DNA of 64,000 nucleotides from Sesamum alatum (GCA_034509735.1 JACGWO010000007.1:22596046-22660045), one strand, 5' to 3'; positions 1 through 12,890 are shown, counted from the stretch's first letter. Numbers and translations: made by a program. The notes: generated by a model from the sequence alone, not told the origin.

Positions 1-764
1 GAATTTTTTATTTCTTTTATTTGTTTCCTTTTTTATTTTTCATAAGGTCTGGAACTACTGTTTGCACAAAAATTGGGGATACAATAGTAAATGTTCCAAC
101 CTTTATATTGTAAGAAATTCGCAATAGAATTTTTTTTATGGAATTGGACTGAATATCCTAAAGCAGTCATCCTCATTTACGTCTGCAAGATTACTGGAGA
201 TGGAGAGTCTTCTTTGTCTCTTTAAAGTCCTTGTAGAATTTTTTCCATCTCTTCCTTTGTAGAGGCTTAAGCTAGTCTTGCAACCAAATTTTGCTTCTAA
301 ATTGTTCTTGTTGAGAATTGACCTCTCTTACAAGGATTGTGGGGTCTTGCAATATTTGGAATTTTGTTGAAACCATTCAAGAATTATTGTCTGTTCAAAA
401 TTGACAGTATTCATCTTATCCCACCATTTGACGCAACATATTTTTCAAGAGAGAAAGTTTGGGTGTTTTCATCAATTTGTAGGGACTTGAATTGAGGTTC
501 AATTTTGAGTATCCAAGTAAGGTTGAACTGGATGTAGAATATGAGATATTAGGAAGGCATTGACCCGAGAAATGAATTGGCTTGTAAATTTTCAGAGAAA
601 AGAGATTGACACCTTCCTATTAAGCCCTTAACAAGAGAAGTGTTGGATTCCTATGTCTTTCTTGTTTTAAGAGATTGTAGACATTTGAATTTTCATGACT
701 CCTTATTTGGGCTTTTTGAAACTAGCCTCTGCAATGGTCTTATTTATTTCAGTTCTTTTCCAAA
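1..764. other. AT-rich non-coding DNA
   Basis: I see no coding region, RNA gene or terminal-repeat structure here. The 84-codon open frame at 640-894 matches nothing I recognise and has no supporting context. Confidence 0.5.
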
Positions 765-1250
765 TTTTACCATTTCCCTTAATGATCTCCATATTATTGA
801 TGTTCTTACATTAAATGTCAAAAAATACAATTACAAAATAAAGTATGGGCCTCACATTTATAAAATATTTATAGGCCCCATTATAAAATCATAAATATTG
901 GTTTAGACATCCAGGCCATATCACATACCAAGTCCCCAGGCCAAATAGTCTTTTGGGAATTAAATAGAGTCAAATCCAAACCTTATGGTCCCCAAAACGT
1001 TCGAATAAAAAAATATCATCCTACCTAAGACATGGGACCTACATCCTGGTTCTATACCCTCATCTCAACCCATAGAAAATTCAGAAATTGATCAAGTTAC
1101 CCAACATCCTAACAGATCTGTAGGAGTCAAGTTTTATCAATGAAATTCCCTAAAAACCAACGAAACCTTCTACTCTCATCCAACTTCTCCTTCTAGGCAT
1201 CAACCTTTGAAACTATTAGGCCTACTATCTCAAAATTCCAAGGAATAAGA
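765..1250. repeat. Left arm of a long inverted repeat
   Basis: The reverse complement of this stretch reappears with moderate divergence in two pieces: 3475-3541, and 12465-12890 beyond the copia insertion. Removing the copia element joins those pieces into one continuous right arm. The arms bracket a retroelement polyprotein relic. They could be terminal repeats of an old element or two inverted copies of one repeat; the sequence does not settle which. Confidence 0.7.
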
Positions 1251-1389
1251 ATAGATCATAACCTCACACAACCTGTCTACCAAGATTATGAAGAATCTCT
1301 AACAACCAGAATATCCAAATTCTGCGCCTTCACAAATTCTTACTATTTCTAAAGAATTCTCAATAGATAAAAATTCTCTTAAAAGAGAC

Positions 1390-3260
1390 TACCTTTCCGA
1401 TGAAAATACATCCAACAGGAAATGGTTCATGTCTAATTTTTCAGAATCACAAAGGTCAAGTGTTAGATCTAAATGGTATGAATTCATGTCTTACACCAAA
1501 CGAAATATTCGTTTTTTCTCATACTTATTCCAAATATATGAAGAAGATAAACTGACAGTCATCCAAAAAACTCCAAAGAAATGGAAAAAAATTGTTGGAT
1601 CAAAAATATCCAGTGAGCATCCACCATTGGAAGAAGTTGGAATCTCCATAAAAGGTTGAGTCATTCAGTGTTTTCCTGTAAGCGAAACAGCCACTAACGA
1701 GGTAAGTACTGTTCAAATCAAACAATTTTTTTTTTCAAATTTAACTCTTCATTCTAGGAAAACAATTAGATCACATTGAAACCATAATTGAAGAATTTTT
1801 ATTTTTTTTTAAAAAAAAGAGAGATTCAAAACCATCCTCTTTCATGATTACTTCTAAAGATCCAACCTTCCATATTACTGCAAAAAACCTTTCTTTCCTA
1901 ATCCTCATTACATACCAAAATTAAATCCAGAAAAGTTCATTCTTTTAGGGATCCAAGAAAGACTAAGGGATTTAGGCAAAGAACAATTTTTTAATACGAT
2001 TAAACAAAATCTTGAGATTTCTGATAATGAATAAACTCCATATTCGATTTACCCTGTCCAACATCTACAACCTTATAGGAATTACTACAAACCACTCCTC
2101 CTGATCTAAAAGTTAAAGAAGTTTAGAATTTCAGGTTCTTTAATGGTAGTTCAATTTATGAATGGAATTTAGATACTCTATCCAAATACAAAATCCTTAG
2201 TCTTTGTAAACAAATGGTTATGGTCTCCACAATAAAAATAAATCGAATATAGGAATCATTGTTGAACACAAAGGATTTGTATGATCTTCAAAGAGGAAAT
2301 ATACATGTAGAAATAACACAAATAATTGAAAGAATTTAAACAATACTTAGAAGAGGAAGAATAAATAAGAAACTTACTCAATATATTTTCTAAATTTTGA
2401 GGAATACATGAATATTTTGCCAAAAATGAGGGATGTTGAGAGATATGTTCACAAAAATATGATGAGTACGTTTTCGATTTATTTTTCCTGTTCTCAGTCT
2501 TGTTTAAATTCTTTCAATTGTTTGTGTTATTTCTATATATATATATTTCATCTTTGAAGATCCTATAAATCCTTTGTGTTCAACAATGGTTCTTATATTC
2601 GACTTATTCTTGGTTGGGAGACCATAACCATTTGTTTACAAAGACTAAGGATTTGATATTTGGAGTATCTAAATTTCATTAATAAATTGAACTACCATTA
2701 AAGGACCTGAAATTCTAGACTTCTTCAATTTTTAGATCAGGAGTAGTGTGTTTGTAGTAATTCCTATAAGGTTGTAGATGTTGGACAAGGTAACTTGAAT
2801 ATGGAGTTTGTTCATTATCAGAAATCACAAGATTTTGTTCAATCGTATTAATACGTTTTCTTTGCCTAAATCCCTCAGTCTTTCTTGGATCACTAAAAGA
2901 ATGGATTTTTCGAATTTAATATAGAAAGAGCTGGTTTGATCGATGAGGATGCAACAAAGAATCTTATTCTAGGATTTAATTGCAAATTAAAAGGATGGTG
3001 GATAACAACATAACCCCTGATGCTAAAGCCCAAATCCTCTCAAGTGTTAAAAAGATGCATGAGGGGAGACCAATTAGATCAAGTAATCTAAATGAAGGGT
3101 ATACTTCTTCAGAAAAAGAGTCTCGTGAGTGTAGTCTAGAAGATAATAATGAATGTCCTGGATATCCTCCTGGATTATGTCTTTGCAATAAATAGAAAGC
3201 TACTTTAACCAACCAATTTTCTCTAATCCTGGATCTTATTGACAAAATCCAAAATCCTGA
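1390..3260 (+). pseudogene. Retroelement gag/movement-type polyprotein relic, split by an inverted duplication
   Basis: Several short plus-strand stretches in different frames look like one decayed polyprotein. An open frame at 1429-1659 contains SSVRSKWYEFMSYTKRNI. Near 2130-2215 a frame reads FFNGSSIYEWNLDTLSKYKI. At about 2960-3200 it resumes with CKLKGWW and then NNITPDAKAQIL. I recognise this pattern (an EWN-L-K/YQI motif followed by LKGWW) from gag- or movement-protein-like polyproteins annotated in many plant genomes. I cannot say from sequence alone whether the source was an LTR retrotransposon or an endogenous pararetrovirus-like element. Coding is interrupted by stops and by an inverted copy at 2465-2955. 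No protease or reverse transcriptase follows. The family assignment is tentative; the pseudogene status is clear. Confidence 0.45.
1890..2955. repeat. Large foldback: inverted duplication of about 480 bp
   Basis: Positions 1890-2372 and 2465-2955 are reverse complements of each other with scattered mismatches. They share, for example, the stretch around ATCCAAGAAAGACT and CTGATAATGAA. The spacer is about 90 bp. The right arm is inserted in opposite orientation inside the polyprotein relic, whose plus-strand reading resumes immediately after it. A transcript through here would form a long hairpin. Confidence 0.85.
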
Positions 3261-3541
3261 AGATAAAGAAACCTATTTTGGTTGTCCCCTGATCTTATTG
3301 GAAATCTTGGTTTATCCCCTAATGAAGAGGCTCCAAAATTCATGCTTCTTATGAATTTATCCATATTATAAGACATTCATATTTTGTTATTTCAGATCAG
3401 ATAATGATTTATTGCAGCAATATAAGTCAAGTAAGCCGACTTATTATGTGTCGAAGTCCAATTCACAAAATATGAATCTTTTCCTTAGAATTTTGAGATA
3501 GTAGGTCTAATAGTTTCAGAGGTTGAATACCTAGGAGTAAA

Positions 3542-5674
3542 TGAAAGTGTGGATCGGCCCGAGAGACACGCAACAGAAGTGTGGAAATAATAAAAACAAA
3601 GGAGTAAAATGGAATTAAAAGCAATAAATCCTGATCAAGGGGTGTTCCCTTGATTCCTCCCGGGCGTTTGGTGTATCTCATGTCCAAAATAAAATAATAA
3701 CATGGAAGACCATAGAATTCAAGATGAAAGAATATTAACAAGAACGCGTACCCTTGTCGAATTCTTCACCGGCTACACGAGTTGTTCTGGATCCACGCCT
3801 CCAAGACCTCAACGTAGAGATCCTCTAAAGTCATCCACACAATTCACTAGATTGCCACATCTTTCGTGCTAGCAAGAAAACGTAGGGGTAGAGACATCAA
3901 CCCAATGCTATTAATTAAGGCGGTCAATGTCCCGTTGTTTTTCCTTGACCGAATCAAGAAGAACAAGGAGTTTCTTGGAGAGGGAGAGAGAGGAGAGTGG
4001 ACGAGAGAGATGGAGAAGAGAGGAGGCACCGGCGTGGGAATATGCTATAGAGACTAGTGTGTGTATGTGTGTGTTAGTAGGTATTATTAAGTAACTAGCT
4101 TACGTAACCTACATGAACTCCTTCAAAAGAGGCACACAATACACATACTCTAGAGACTTGACCTAGTCCAAACTACTCTAGGACTAATTTCAGCCATCCA
4201 TCTCAATTCTCCAAGATCAAATCTCGTCCGTTCATCTTTCTTAGGCTTTATGGATCGGACCTATTTAAATCTAATTTAAATGGTCCAAAGGTCCAAGGAC
4301 TCTATATTAAATTCGATTTAATGTTCAAGCCCAACATAAAATTCACCCATTTAATCCAATTAAAAAGGGTAGCCCAATCTCATTAATTCATAAATTCAAT
4401 TCATGAATCAAGCCCAATAAATTAATTCGATTAGTTTAAAGGCTTAAAACCCAAAACTAATTAATTTAATTAATGAATCTTTGGAAAAATCCAACCCATG
4501 GATTTTATGTAAATGATCCAATCATTTATTCTCTCCAAGAAATTAATTTAATCCAATTAAATTAATCTCTACCTTCCGAAATTAATTCTAAATTAACTTC
4601 GTCATGTTCCCGGGAATCGAGTGTGACTATTTAGGTTCACCCTCAGCTAGACTTGGGCATGTATTCCTCAACACAATTACTTCCGATTATCCCATAACCA
4701 GAATCGCCCGTTACCATGGGTGGCCATCTAGGAACGGTCCATGACACTATAGAGTAGGTGAATATGCGGCGTGAACATTTAGGCTCCAAATGTTCATACA
4801 GGTATGGTCCTTCTGTCGACTGTCTCTCGGCCTTAGTCTAGGGCATAGAATTGGGCGTCGGTTCCCATCCTTAACTAGGAATTTATGCTTCAAACTCAAG
4901 ATAGTTTAAGTCTATGGTCGACGTAGGAAATCTTTTCCCACTCAATCAAATGCTATGGCCATAGACTTTGAGAGTCTAAACATCTCAGAGTCCATAGGAG
5001 ATCTCAATGTCACAATCTTGACAGGGGATTGATTCTATCTTGGAATCTACCGTCCTCAATACATACTCCAACTACATTGGACAAGGCTTATGATGACCAT
5101 ACCTCACGATACAGTCACCGTTTAACAGATCCTAGATACATCTTTTGTATGTCAGCGATTATCGTGATTCCTTAAGTCTAAGGACTAATCCTATACTATC
5201 GAAACTAGGAATACCAGTCATATCGACCAAGCCCGTGTGGCTTCCATATGACGATTCTCGCGAGTCACCTCGGTCAATCGACTGCCTGCCAGCCAACCCA
5301 CTAAGATCACATGGACAACCTACGTCTCCCGCTGATGAAACTCGGTTGCGATCCTTAGTACAAGTCTCTCTCAGACCCTCGATACCCAATATCAAGGTCC
5401 TCGACTTGGAATGTTTCAGACCGATCCACATAAATTGGTTCCATGACCATCAAACCTATACACAGTCCAACTTCTTGGATTCACACATCCGGTCTGTGGG
5501 CATTTGTTGTGACATCGAAACCCCGTTCAGTGCTAGCAGTAAGCTTAACAAACTCATTGTTGCCATCAATGAATCCTTACTATATTCATCAGCATAGTAT
5601 TACTTATAACAAAGATTGGTAAATGGTTCCCAGAATAACCAAACTCATTAACTTTCTGGTCACCCATTCCAACA
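3542..5674 (-). repeat. 3' LTR of the copia element (minus strand)
   Basis: This 2.13 kb LTR aligns with 10715-12464 nearly throughout, but holds a stretch (about 4050-4370) missing from the other copy. In minus orientation it starts TGTTGGAATGGGTGACC. The open frames inside it (for example 5145-5597) lie in LTR sequence and are not coding. Confidence 0.9.
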
Positions 5675-5690
5675 ATCTCCCACTTGATCA
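5675..5690 (-). other. Polypurine tract of the copia element
   Basis: On the minus strand GATCAAGTGGGAGAT lies directly against the TGTTGG start of the 3' LTR. The AGTGGGAGATTGTTGG junction is the usual plus-strand priming tract of plant copia elements. Confidence 0.85.
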
Positions 5691-7827
5691 TCAAGTCAAT
5701 TACCCACCTTGCTCAGAACCTTCTGAGCATGAGTAATCTACGATACTGACTGAGGTCTCGTGAGTCTGCTATATTTTCCACCGAAGTAATACGGTCCAAC
5801 CATGTTACCTCGTCCTACCATCGTTGCCTGTAGATGGTGGTTGTCTAAGAATTTTCCGTGGATCTTGTGATGAGATCTCGGGCCATAACTTTTGCCATAT
5901 CCTGGTTGCCCGCCACCTAGGCGACCACCGACTCGATCGTGCTAGGCACCACGTCCATCCCATGGACGCGATTTTCGTCCATAACTACTATCCAATATAA
6001 TCAACTTTCATGATGAAGCCCCTGTGGTATCCCGCTTGAAAACCCTTTCAGGCCACCACAGTCATCATTATACCCGACTGTGCATACTTTTAAGAGTGCC
6101 AATTTTCACAACATTCTGGAAGCTAGTATCGCTTTAGCCTTCCAGAAACAACTCTAAAAAATGGTGCATCGAGAATACATCTTTAGTCCTTATTCAGGTA
6201 GAGGATTGGTCTTGACTGCTGTCTTCTGCCCCTCAGTACATTCTTGATTTCTGTTGTGTCATGTATAAAGCACACTCAACATCGGATCCTATGCACCGAT
6301 CTCATGTTTATGTAGGGAAGACGTGGAGATGCTAAACGTCTAAGCCTTCTCATCAGTCTGTTGTGACTAAATCTTGAATGGCTTAACGTTTTATCTATAG
6401 CATCTAAGCTTTCTCATCTGTCTTACCACGATTGAGTTTTGAACAACTTATCCCTCTACATATATGAGCTTTCTCATCAGTCTATCATGACTGAGTCTTG
6501 AACAACTCAATTCACGATATATATGTGGGATCCCTAAAATGTCATGGAGAATTTCGTGAGCTACGGTTGTGTTTTAGTATTTTCTAATATCACAAATCCA
6601 TCCACGATGAACGAGACATTACACACTTCGACACTTGAAATGCAATTTTAACTCCCACTGATCACCTACGTCGTTACTGACCAAGTCGTACTCCGTATGA
6701 GCTTGTCAAAATGATTATTCCAGGTATACAGAGTTTCAAACATTGTTTGAATTTCTTCCTAGCAGATTTCTTCCAGTTATGCGGAGTTTCATAAATCCGA
6801 TCGCGATGTCCAACATCGCTCTCTGCACGTTGTTTTGATCACCATCCAACTCAATCGAACTGACCCAGCACACCTGTACCTCTACAGTATTTGGGTCACG
6901 TTCTTAAAAGGACTGGAATGTGATCAACAAAGTAGAAACATCATCTCAAGTTATGTTTGCATTATTCTGCCGTAAACCTATACAAATTAGAGACCTACTC
7001 AAGGACTTTGGCGGGACACAGGTTTGCCAAACCATGGCACACTAGTGCGTGACTCCAAGAAAAACACCGCGTTGCTCACGTTGGTAATTTTTTGAGTCCA
7101 CATCTACACGGGCTAAGGTAATTTGGTGAAATTTCGATCGACCTCCGTCCAACAAAGCTCGATCTCTCCCTTTATGAGAGACTGTCATACTTGGTCTTTA
7201 CAGGAACCGTTTCATTGAGAACCCATTCTCAACTGGATCCCCAAGAACTCCCACTAAATACACGACCTTTTCAATCCAATCGAAATGGGTTTAATTTTGC
7301 GATCATTTTCAGTTCACCACCTCAAGTCTAATTCCCAAATCTCAAATGGGACCTTTCAACTTGTGAACCCCTTATGATCTTGTGTATTCAGTAACCTACA
7401 GTTGTCTCACTGGATTCCATCCGATAGACTATTTGGCAAGCTTACTTTGTCCAACAAATAGCTTTCGAACTTGTCCTTCTTCAGAAAAGACTCGCAAGCT
7501 TAGTCGATTTTAATCGTCTATTACTAGATTCCTTGAATATTCTAACTTGCTTATCCTTAATAAGAGAAGACTGTCATAGCCTTTTACGGATGCCAAATAT
7601 GTAAGTTGATCTTGATTAGTCCATTTTGATCATTTGATTTTGAGTATTCATAAACCTTTTATGGGTTAGCTTTGGAAACTTTTGTTGAACCACTAGCATA
7701 CATGAATCATCATTCAATGTTAAATAAAAAAACTTTATTGATAAAAAATGTATGACGAAACTTTTTTCCAACAAAAGAAACATATTTTTGATCATGCTTG
7801 GTTACATAATTCCTTTCCTACGATAAA
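5691..7827 (-). pseudogene. Copia pol relic (integrase/RT/RNase H, heavily decayed)
   Basis: No long open frame survives, but short minus-strand fragments fit the copia polymerase order. At about 6731-6690 a frame reads LYTWNNHFDKLIRS, matching the RT motif usually seen as SRSWN-RFDE. At about 6290-6257 it reads SDVECALYMT, corresponding to the RPDV-YAL region downstream of the RT catalytic domain. Between them lies a triplicated segment (about 6339-6500) that appears to derive from the region before that motif. Integrase and RNase H can only be inferred from position. Nothing here could yield a functional protein. Confidence 0.65.
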
Positions 7828-8110
7828 CTATCCTAACATGATCATAGTCTGAAGCCTAACTAGTCTCCAAACTATACAACAACAACCTTTCCATTGCTGA
7901 ATACTAGAATTATCTTGGCATTCTACCCCTTGCCACCACCTGCAAACCATTCGCAGATTAGTCTTGTATCCAATACCAAATGGTAGAGAGATCATGTTAA
8001 TACTCAATTTCAAATTTTTCCTTCATTGGAGAGAAGTTCAGAATACTCTCTTTTCCAATGGCCCATTTTACGGCAGTGAATGCATACATTCTTAGGATTC
8101 TTTGAACTTG
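7828..8110 (-). pseudogene. Copia zinc knuckle and protease start (degraded)
   Basis: Reading the minus strand from about 8105, the frame gives VCIHCRKMGHWKREY. This is a CX2CX4HX4C zinc knuckle whose last cysteine is replaced by tyrosine. About 100 bp downstream a different frame reads VLDTRLICEW, in the place of the aspartic protease LDTG motif with glycine changed to arginine. Both changes and the frameshift between them mean this gag-pro junction is inactive. It follows gag (8147-8883) in the order expected for copia. Confidence 0.65.
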
Positions 8111-8146
8111 ATTGTTGAACATTTTCCTCTTTTCTTTACCTCCCCC

Positions 8147-8883
8147 CTATGGTGTAACAGGAACTGCACCTGAAGTGCTAGCAGTTACAGATGTCACCTT
8201 AGCCTTCTTCCTCTTTTGGCGTCTGGCACCCTTACCTTTCGCTTCAGAGGTTGAAGCCTCTCCCACTACTACCGTCGGCGCAGAGTTTTCAATCATTTTC
8301 TCATACTGGACCAACATATTTATCATCCCATGAAGATCTCTTTCAAGCCCATTCATGTCGTAGTTAATAATAAATGGGCCGTAGGAAGGAGGAAGAGACT
8401 GAAGGGTCACGTCAATGTATGTCTCTTTTCCAAGATCAACATGGAGGTCTTTGAGCTTCTCCACTAGGGTTAGCATCATCATTCCATGCTTTTGCACAAA
8501 CGACCCTTCCGTCATCTTAGCTCCAAAAAATGCCTTCATTGCATCATATCTTACATGTCGGTCCGGGACCAGATAGACATCATGCAAACAAAGCATAATT
8601 GAGCCAACATCATCATGCTTATTGTACTGCTTTTGGATCTCATTTGTCATCAAGGCCAGTACGATGTGTGGACTTGCCGATGTTCGTCCTTCAACTTCTC
8701 GAACACGCCAAGAATTCTTCAGTTGTCGACCCCTCCGGTAAGGGTTGAGGAACATCCTCATCCAGAATATAAATTAGGTTTTGGGAATCAAAGACTATCT
8801 TAAGATTTCACAGTCAATTCGTGTACTTAGTTCCATTTAACTTATTAGCCTTTAATATTGGCATTAGTGGATTTTTAGACATC
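8147..8883 (-). pseudogene. Copia gag, frameshifted
   Basis: The most readable part of the copia element. The best start is the ATG at 8883-8881, giving MSKNPLMPILKANKLNG, typical of copia gag openings. In-frame stops follow at once, then a frameshift near 8700. The remaining 204-codon frame contains MTNEIQKQY, PDRHVRYDAMKAFFG, LQSLPPSYGPFIINYDMNG and a basic KGARRQKRKKAK tail, all characteristic of the plant copia capsid/nucleocapsid region. The encoded protein would package element RNA in cytoplasmic particles. The zinc knuckle continues downstream at about 8100. A 1.8 kb leader separates gag from the primer-binding site, longer than usual. Copia gag identity is near certain; loss of function is clear. 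Confidence 0.85.
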
Positions 8884-10700
8884 TACAATATGTAAAGTAG
8901 AAAACATTAAGCAGATTGAAGTAATATTAAATTCTAGTAAAGGAATTGGACTTTAGTCATTAACTCTCCCTCTATTTCTACGAAAATGTGTCACTCTAAA
9001 ACATGTCATTTTCGGGATCCCTTCCTAGTGGGTTGGGTCCACAAGCGAAATTCTCCATACCCCACTATTACGTTCGCATGGAAAGTAACCTTGTGGCAGG
9101 CAACCTATGCCATTTACTTCCCATGAGATCCCCAAGATATTTTTGCCTCGCCTCTTCACATGATCCCCAGGACTCCAAACGAATCACATTAATCAGCGTT
9201 AGACCTAAACCATCAACCAAATCATAGCACTTACTATCATCCCCCACGACTCGTGAGACAGGGAAACAGGAGTGTATTCACTTCGTTCACAATAATAGTG
9301 CAGCTTAATTTCAGTCCAAAACGTGCCACGACTCGTGAGACCACGTATTGGGTGAAATTAGCTTCCTCACTTTATTGTGGATGAAAGGCATAGGTGAACT
9401 TAGCTCGCACAAATCCATTTTAGGGGTTTAAAATTTGACTTGGTCCAACTAAGTGAGAGTTATTCATTAGGTTGTAACCGAGACCTCATCACATTATAGA
9501 TATTTTTGCATACTCAGATATGGACAAATATTTCAAGGAAACATTCATCAAACATATCGCATGAAGAATAAAAGCCTAGCATACCCCTATTGGATGATCA
9601 CAAGTCCAAAACATATGCGACCCACTAAGTCCACAGTGGATCTATGGTCAATCTAAGGGTAGGTCTACGCTATTACAAGTTTTATAACCCATTACATACA
9701 ATGGGTCTTGTAAATCCTCTTCATCTTCTTAAGCTCTCCATCATGGGCCTCACCAGGCCTCTTCTCCATGGATCCTCTGTGGACCACCCGATGGCCTCAT
9801 CCATGGGCCTTCGTCGCCTTGGGGTTCCTTCCTTATATTTATTTACAAAAGTAAAACATCAATCCTGATCTATACTCATTATGTTATAAAAAAATAAGAA
9901 ACCACAATTAGCAGTTGGGGGGGGTACATTAGGAGGAAGAAAGAAAACCTTATTATTTCAAGACAAAAACGAGAGAGGTAAAAAAGTTCCAAAGAGGCAT
10001 GCAGGCCCCAACCCAACAAATAAATTAAACCATACATGCAGTCTAAGGGCTTCGTGATCATCCATCGTCAATCCAATTAACACACATAGCATAAATACAC
10101 ATCCCATGTAACACATGCTATTCAAACATTTATGATATCCCATACCGTAAAAATAAGTACAGAAATTACATGCAAAATTTACACACAAAACATTGGATAA
10201 TGGTGCAACCTATGAAAATGATTTTTGTTGGAAAATCCTTTTCCATAATTAACAAGGCAATATTAATTCTAGGAAATTCTCAGTCTCAACCAAAATTAAA
10301 ATGTCCAAAGTTAATCGGTTCAGAAAAATTCTCAAAAAAATTAGATTTCTGGAAAGGCATGAAAAATAATGAAAAAACTGAAAAACGGGCCAACCCTGCC
10401 GGCCAAGCGTGAGCCCTCGCCCGCGCGAGTGCAGGCAGCTACTGTCGGCTGCCTCCGTTTTCCCCGTTTTGATGTTTTTTCCTGCAATTTTTTTTTTAAA
10501 ACAAAAAAATCTATGATTCAAGAATATAACCAGATATCCAAGAACCCCAAAATCCAACTTTTATGCAAAATTAAACGCATGTCTAGATCCGCATACAACA
10601 TGCTCTAAAATATAAATCATGTCGAATAAACGCATCGAAAACACGTAAAGCACGTTGTAAAACACGTGTAGCACAGAAATTCTGGCCTATACATTGAATC
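8884..10700 (-). other. Copia 5' leader region, non-coding
   Basis: This stretch lies between the primer-binding site and gag. I find no coding region in it. A GC-rich patch at 10385-10450 and a poly-G run at 9917 stand out from the AT-rich surroundings. It may include an old unrecognised insertion, because copia leaders are usually shorter. Confidence 0.5.
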
Positions 10701-10714
10701 GGGCTCTACTACCA
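10701..10714 (-). other. Primer-binding site of the copia element
   Basis: On the minus strand TGGTAGTAGAGCCC begins exactly where the 5' LTR ends. It differs at two positions from the TGGTATCAGAGCC primer-binding sequence complementary to plant initiator tRNA-Met. Confidence 0.85.
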
Positions 10715-12464
10715 TAGAAAATATGGATCAATCCGGGAGACGCGCGGCGGAAGCGTGGAAAAGATAAAAGTAAAGGCATAAAACAAAATTAAAAGCAATA
10801 AACCCTGATCAAGAGATGTTCCCTTGATTCTTCCCGGGTGTTTGGTGTATCTCATGTCCAAAATAAAGCAATAACATGGAAGGCCACAGAATTCAAGATG
10901 CAAGAATATTAACAAGAACACTTACCTTTGAAGAATTCTTCACCAGCTACACGCATTGTTTCGGATCCACACCTCCAAGACCTCAGTATAGAGATCCTCC
11001 AAAGTCGTCCACGCAATTCACCAGGTTGCCACGTCTCTCATGCTAGCAAGAAAACGTAGGGTGTAGAGACATCGATCCAAAGCTATGAATTAATGCAGTC
11101 GATGTCCCATTGTTCTTCCTTGATCAAATCAAGAAGAACGAGGAGTTTCTTGGAGGGGGAAAGAGAGGAGAGTGGACGAGAGAGATGGAGAAGAGAGGAG
11201 ACGTTGGCGTGGGAATATATTTTAGAGATTAATCATAAATTCAATTTATGAATCAAGCCCAATAAATTAATCCAATTAATTTAAAGGCTTAAAATCCAAA
11301 ACTAATTAATCCAATTAATTAATCTTTAAATCCAACCCATGGATTTTTATATAAATGATCTAATCATTTATACTCTCCAAGAAATTAATTTAATCCAATT
11401 AAATGAATCTTTACCTTCCAAAATTAATTCTAATATAATTATGTCATGTTCCGGTGAATCGAGTGTGACTCTTTAGGTTCACCATCAGCTAGACTTGAGC
11501 GTGTGTTCCTCAACACAATATTTTTGATTATCCCATAATCATAATCGCCCGTTACCATAGGTGGCCGTCTAGCAACGGTCCATAGCACTAGAGACTAGGT
11601 GAATATGCAACGTGAACTTTAGGCTCCGAATGTTCATACATGTATGGTCCTACTGTTGACCGTCTCTCGATCTTAGTTTAAGGCATGGAATTGGGCGTCG
11701 GTTCCCATTCTTGAGTAGGTATCTATGCTTCTAACTCAATCAAATGCTATTGCCATAGACTTTGAGTCTAGACTATCTCAGAGCGCATAGGAGATCTCGC
11801 TGTCACAATCTTGACAGCGGATAGTTTCTATCTTGGAATCTACCGTCCTGACGACATACTTCGATTGCACTGGACATGACTTATGATGATCATACCTCAC
11901 GATACATTCATCGCTCGACAGATCATAGATACAGCCTGCTTATGTAAGCGACTGTTGTGATTCCTTAGTCCGAGGACTAATCCCGTACTACCAAAATCGA
12001 GAATACTAGTCATACCGACCAAGCCCATGTGACTTCTATATGACGATCCCATGGGTCACCTCAGTCAGCCGACTGCCTGCCATCCAACCCACTAAGATCG
12101 CATGGACGACCTACGTTCCCGCCAATGAAACTCGATTGCTCTCCTTAGTGAAAGTCTCTCTCGAACCCTCGATACCCAATCCCGAGGTCCTCGACTTGGA
12201 GTGTTTCAGACTGATCCACAGACATTGGTTCCATGATTGCCAACCTATGCGCAGTCCAACTTCTTGGATTCACATGTCTGGTCTGTGGGCATTTATTGTG
12301 ACACCGAAACTCCATTCAATACTAGCAGTAAGCACAACAAACTCATTGTTGTCATCGATGAATCCTTACTGTATTCATCAGCATAATATTACTTATAAAT
12401 AAAGACTGGCAAATGGTTCCCAAAACAGCCAACCTCATTGACTTTATGGTCACCCGTTCCAACA
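10715..12464 (-). repeat. 5' LTR of the copia element (minus strand)
   Basis: This 1.75 kb LTR is homologous to 3542-5674 but shorter by an internal deletion. It ends (minus strand) in TTTCTA next to the primer-binding site; the usual terminal CA appears mutated to TA. Confidence 0.9.
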
Positions 12465-12890
12465 ATAGCTAAGATGAGAGTAAAAGGTTTTGTTGTTTTT
12501 TAGGGAATTTTGTCAAGAAGACTTGACTCCTTCGGATCCGTCAGGATGCTGGTACTTTGATCATTTTTGAATTTTCAATGGGTTGAGATGGGGCTCTAGA
12601 ACCAGGATGTAGATCCCATGTCTCGGGTAGGGTGACATTTTTTCATTGAATCATTTTGGGGACCATAAGCTTGGATTTGACTCTATTTATTTCCCAAAAG
12701 ATTGTTTGGCTTGGGGATTTGGTATGTGATATGGCTTGGATGTTTAAACCAGTATTTGTGATTTTATAAATGGAGCTTATAAAATATTTCATAAATGTGA
12801 GACCCAAACTTCATTTTATAATTGTAATTTTTGACATTTAGTGTAAGAAAATCAATAATAGAGGTATCATTTGGACATAGGAGAATGAGG
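12465..12890. repeat. Right arm of the long inverted repeat
   Basis: Reverse complement of about 765-1180. With 3475-3541 it rebuilds the right arm that the copia element split. Confidence 0.75.

Larger units (their letters stand above)
3542..12464 (-). mobile_element. Complete but dead Ty1/copia LTR retrotransposon with very long LTRs
   Basis: Two related LTRs (3542-5674 and 10715-12464) lie in the same minus orientation about 5 kb apart. Reading the minus strand, the 5' LTR is the right one. It is followed at once by a 14-base primer-binding site close to the initiator-tRNA-Met type, a long leader, gag, zinc knuckle, protease and reverse-transcriptase relics, then a purine-rich AGTGGGAGAT tract against the 3' LTR. 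LTRs start TGTTGGAAT and end near TTTCA or TTTCTA. The gag reading and the PBS/PPT style support Ty1/copia. All coding parts carry stops and frameshifts. No 5-bp target duplication is recognisable: the flanks are GTAAA on the left and ATAGC on the right. It inserted into the older inverted-repeat locus. Three solo LTRs of related families lie at 45003-49247 and 53432-55629. Confidence 0.9.

Noticed and set aside
5145..5597. 150-codon plus-strand open frame
   Set aside because: It lies wholly inside the copia LTR, antisense to the element. Homologous LTRs do not keep the frame.
3537..12469. Target-site duplication for the full copia element
   Set aside because: GTAAA and ATAGC do not match. 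I report none rather than force one.
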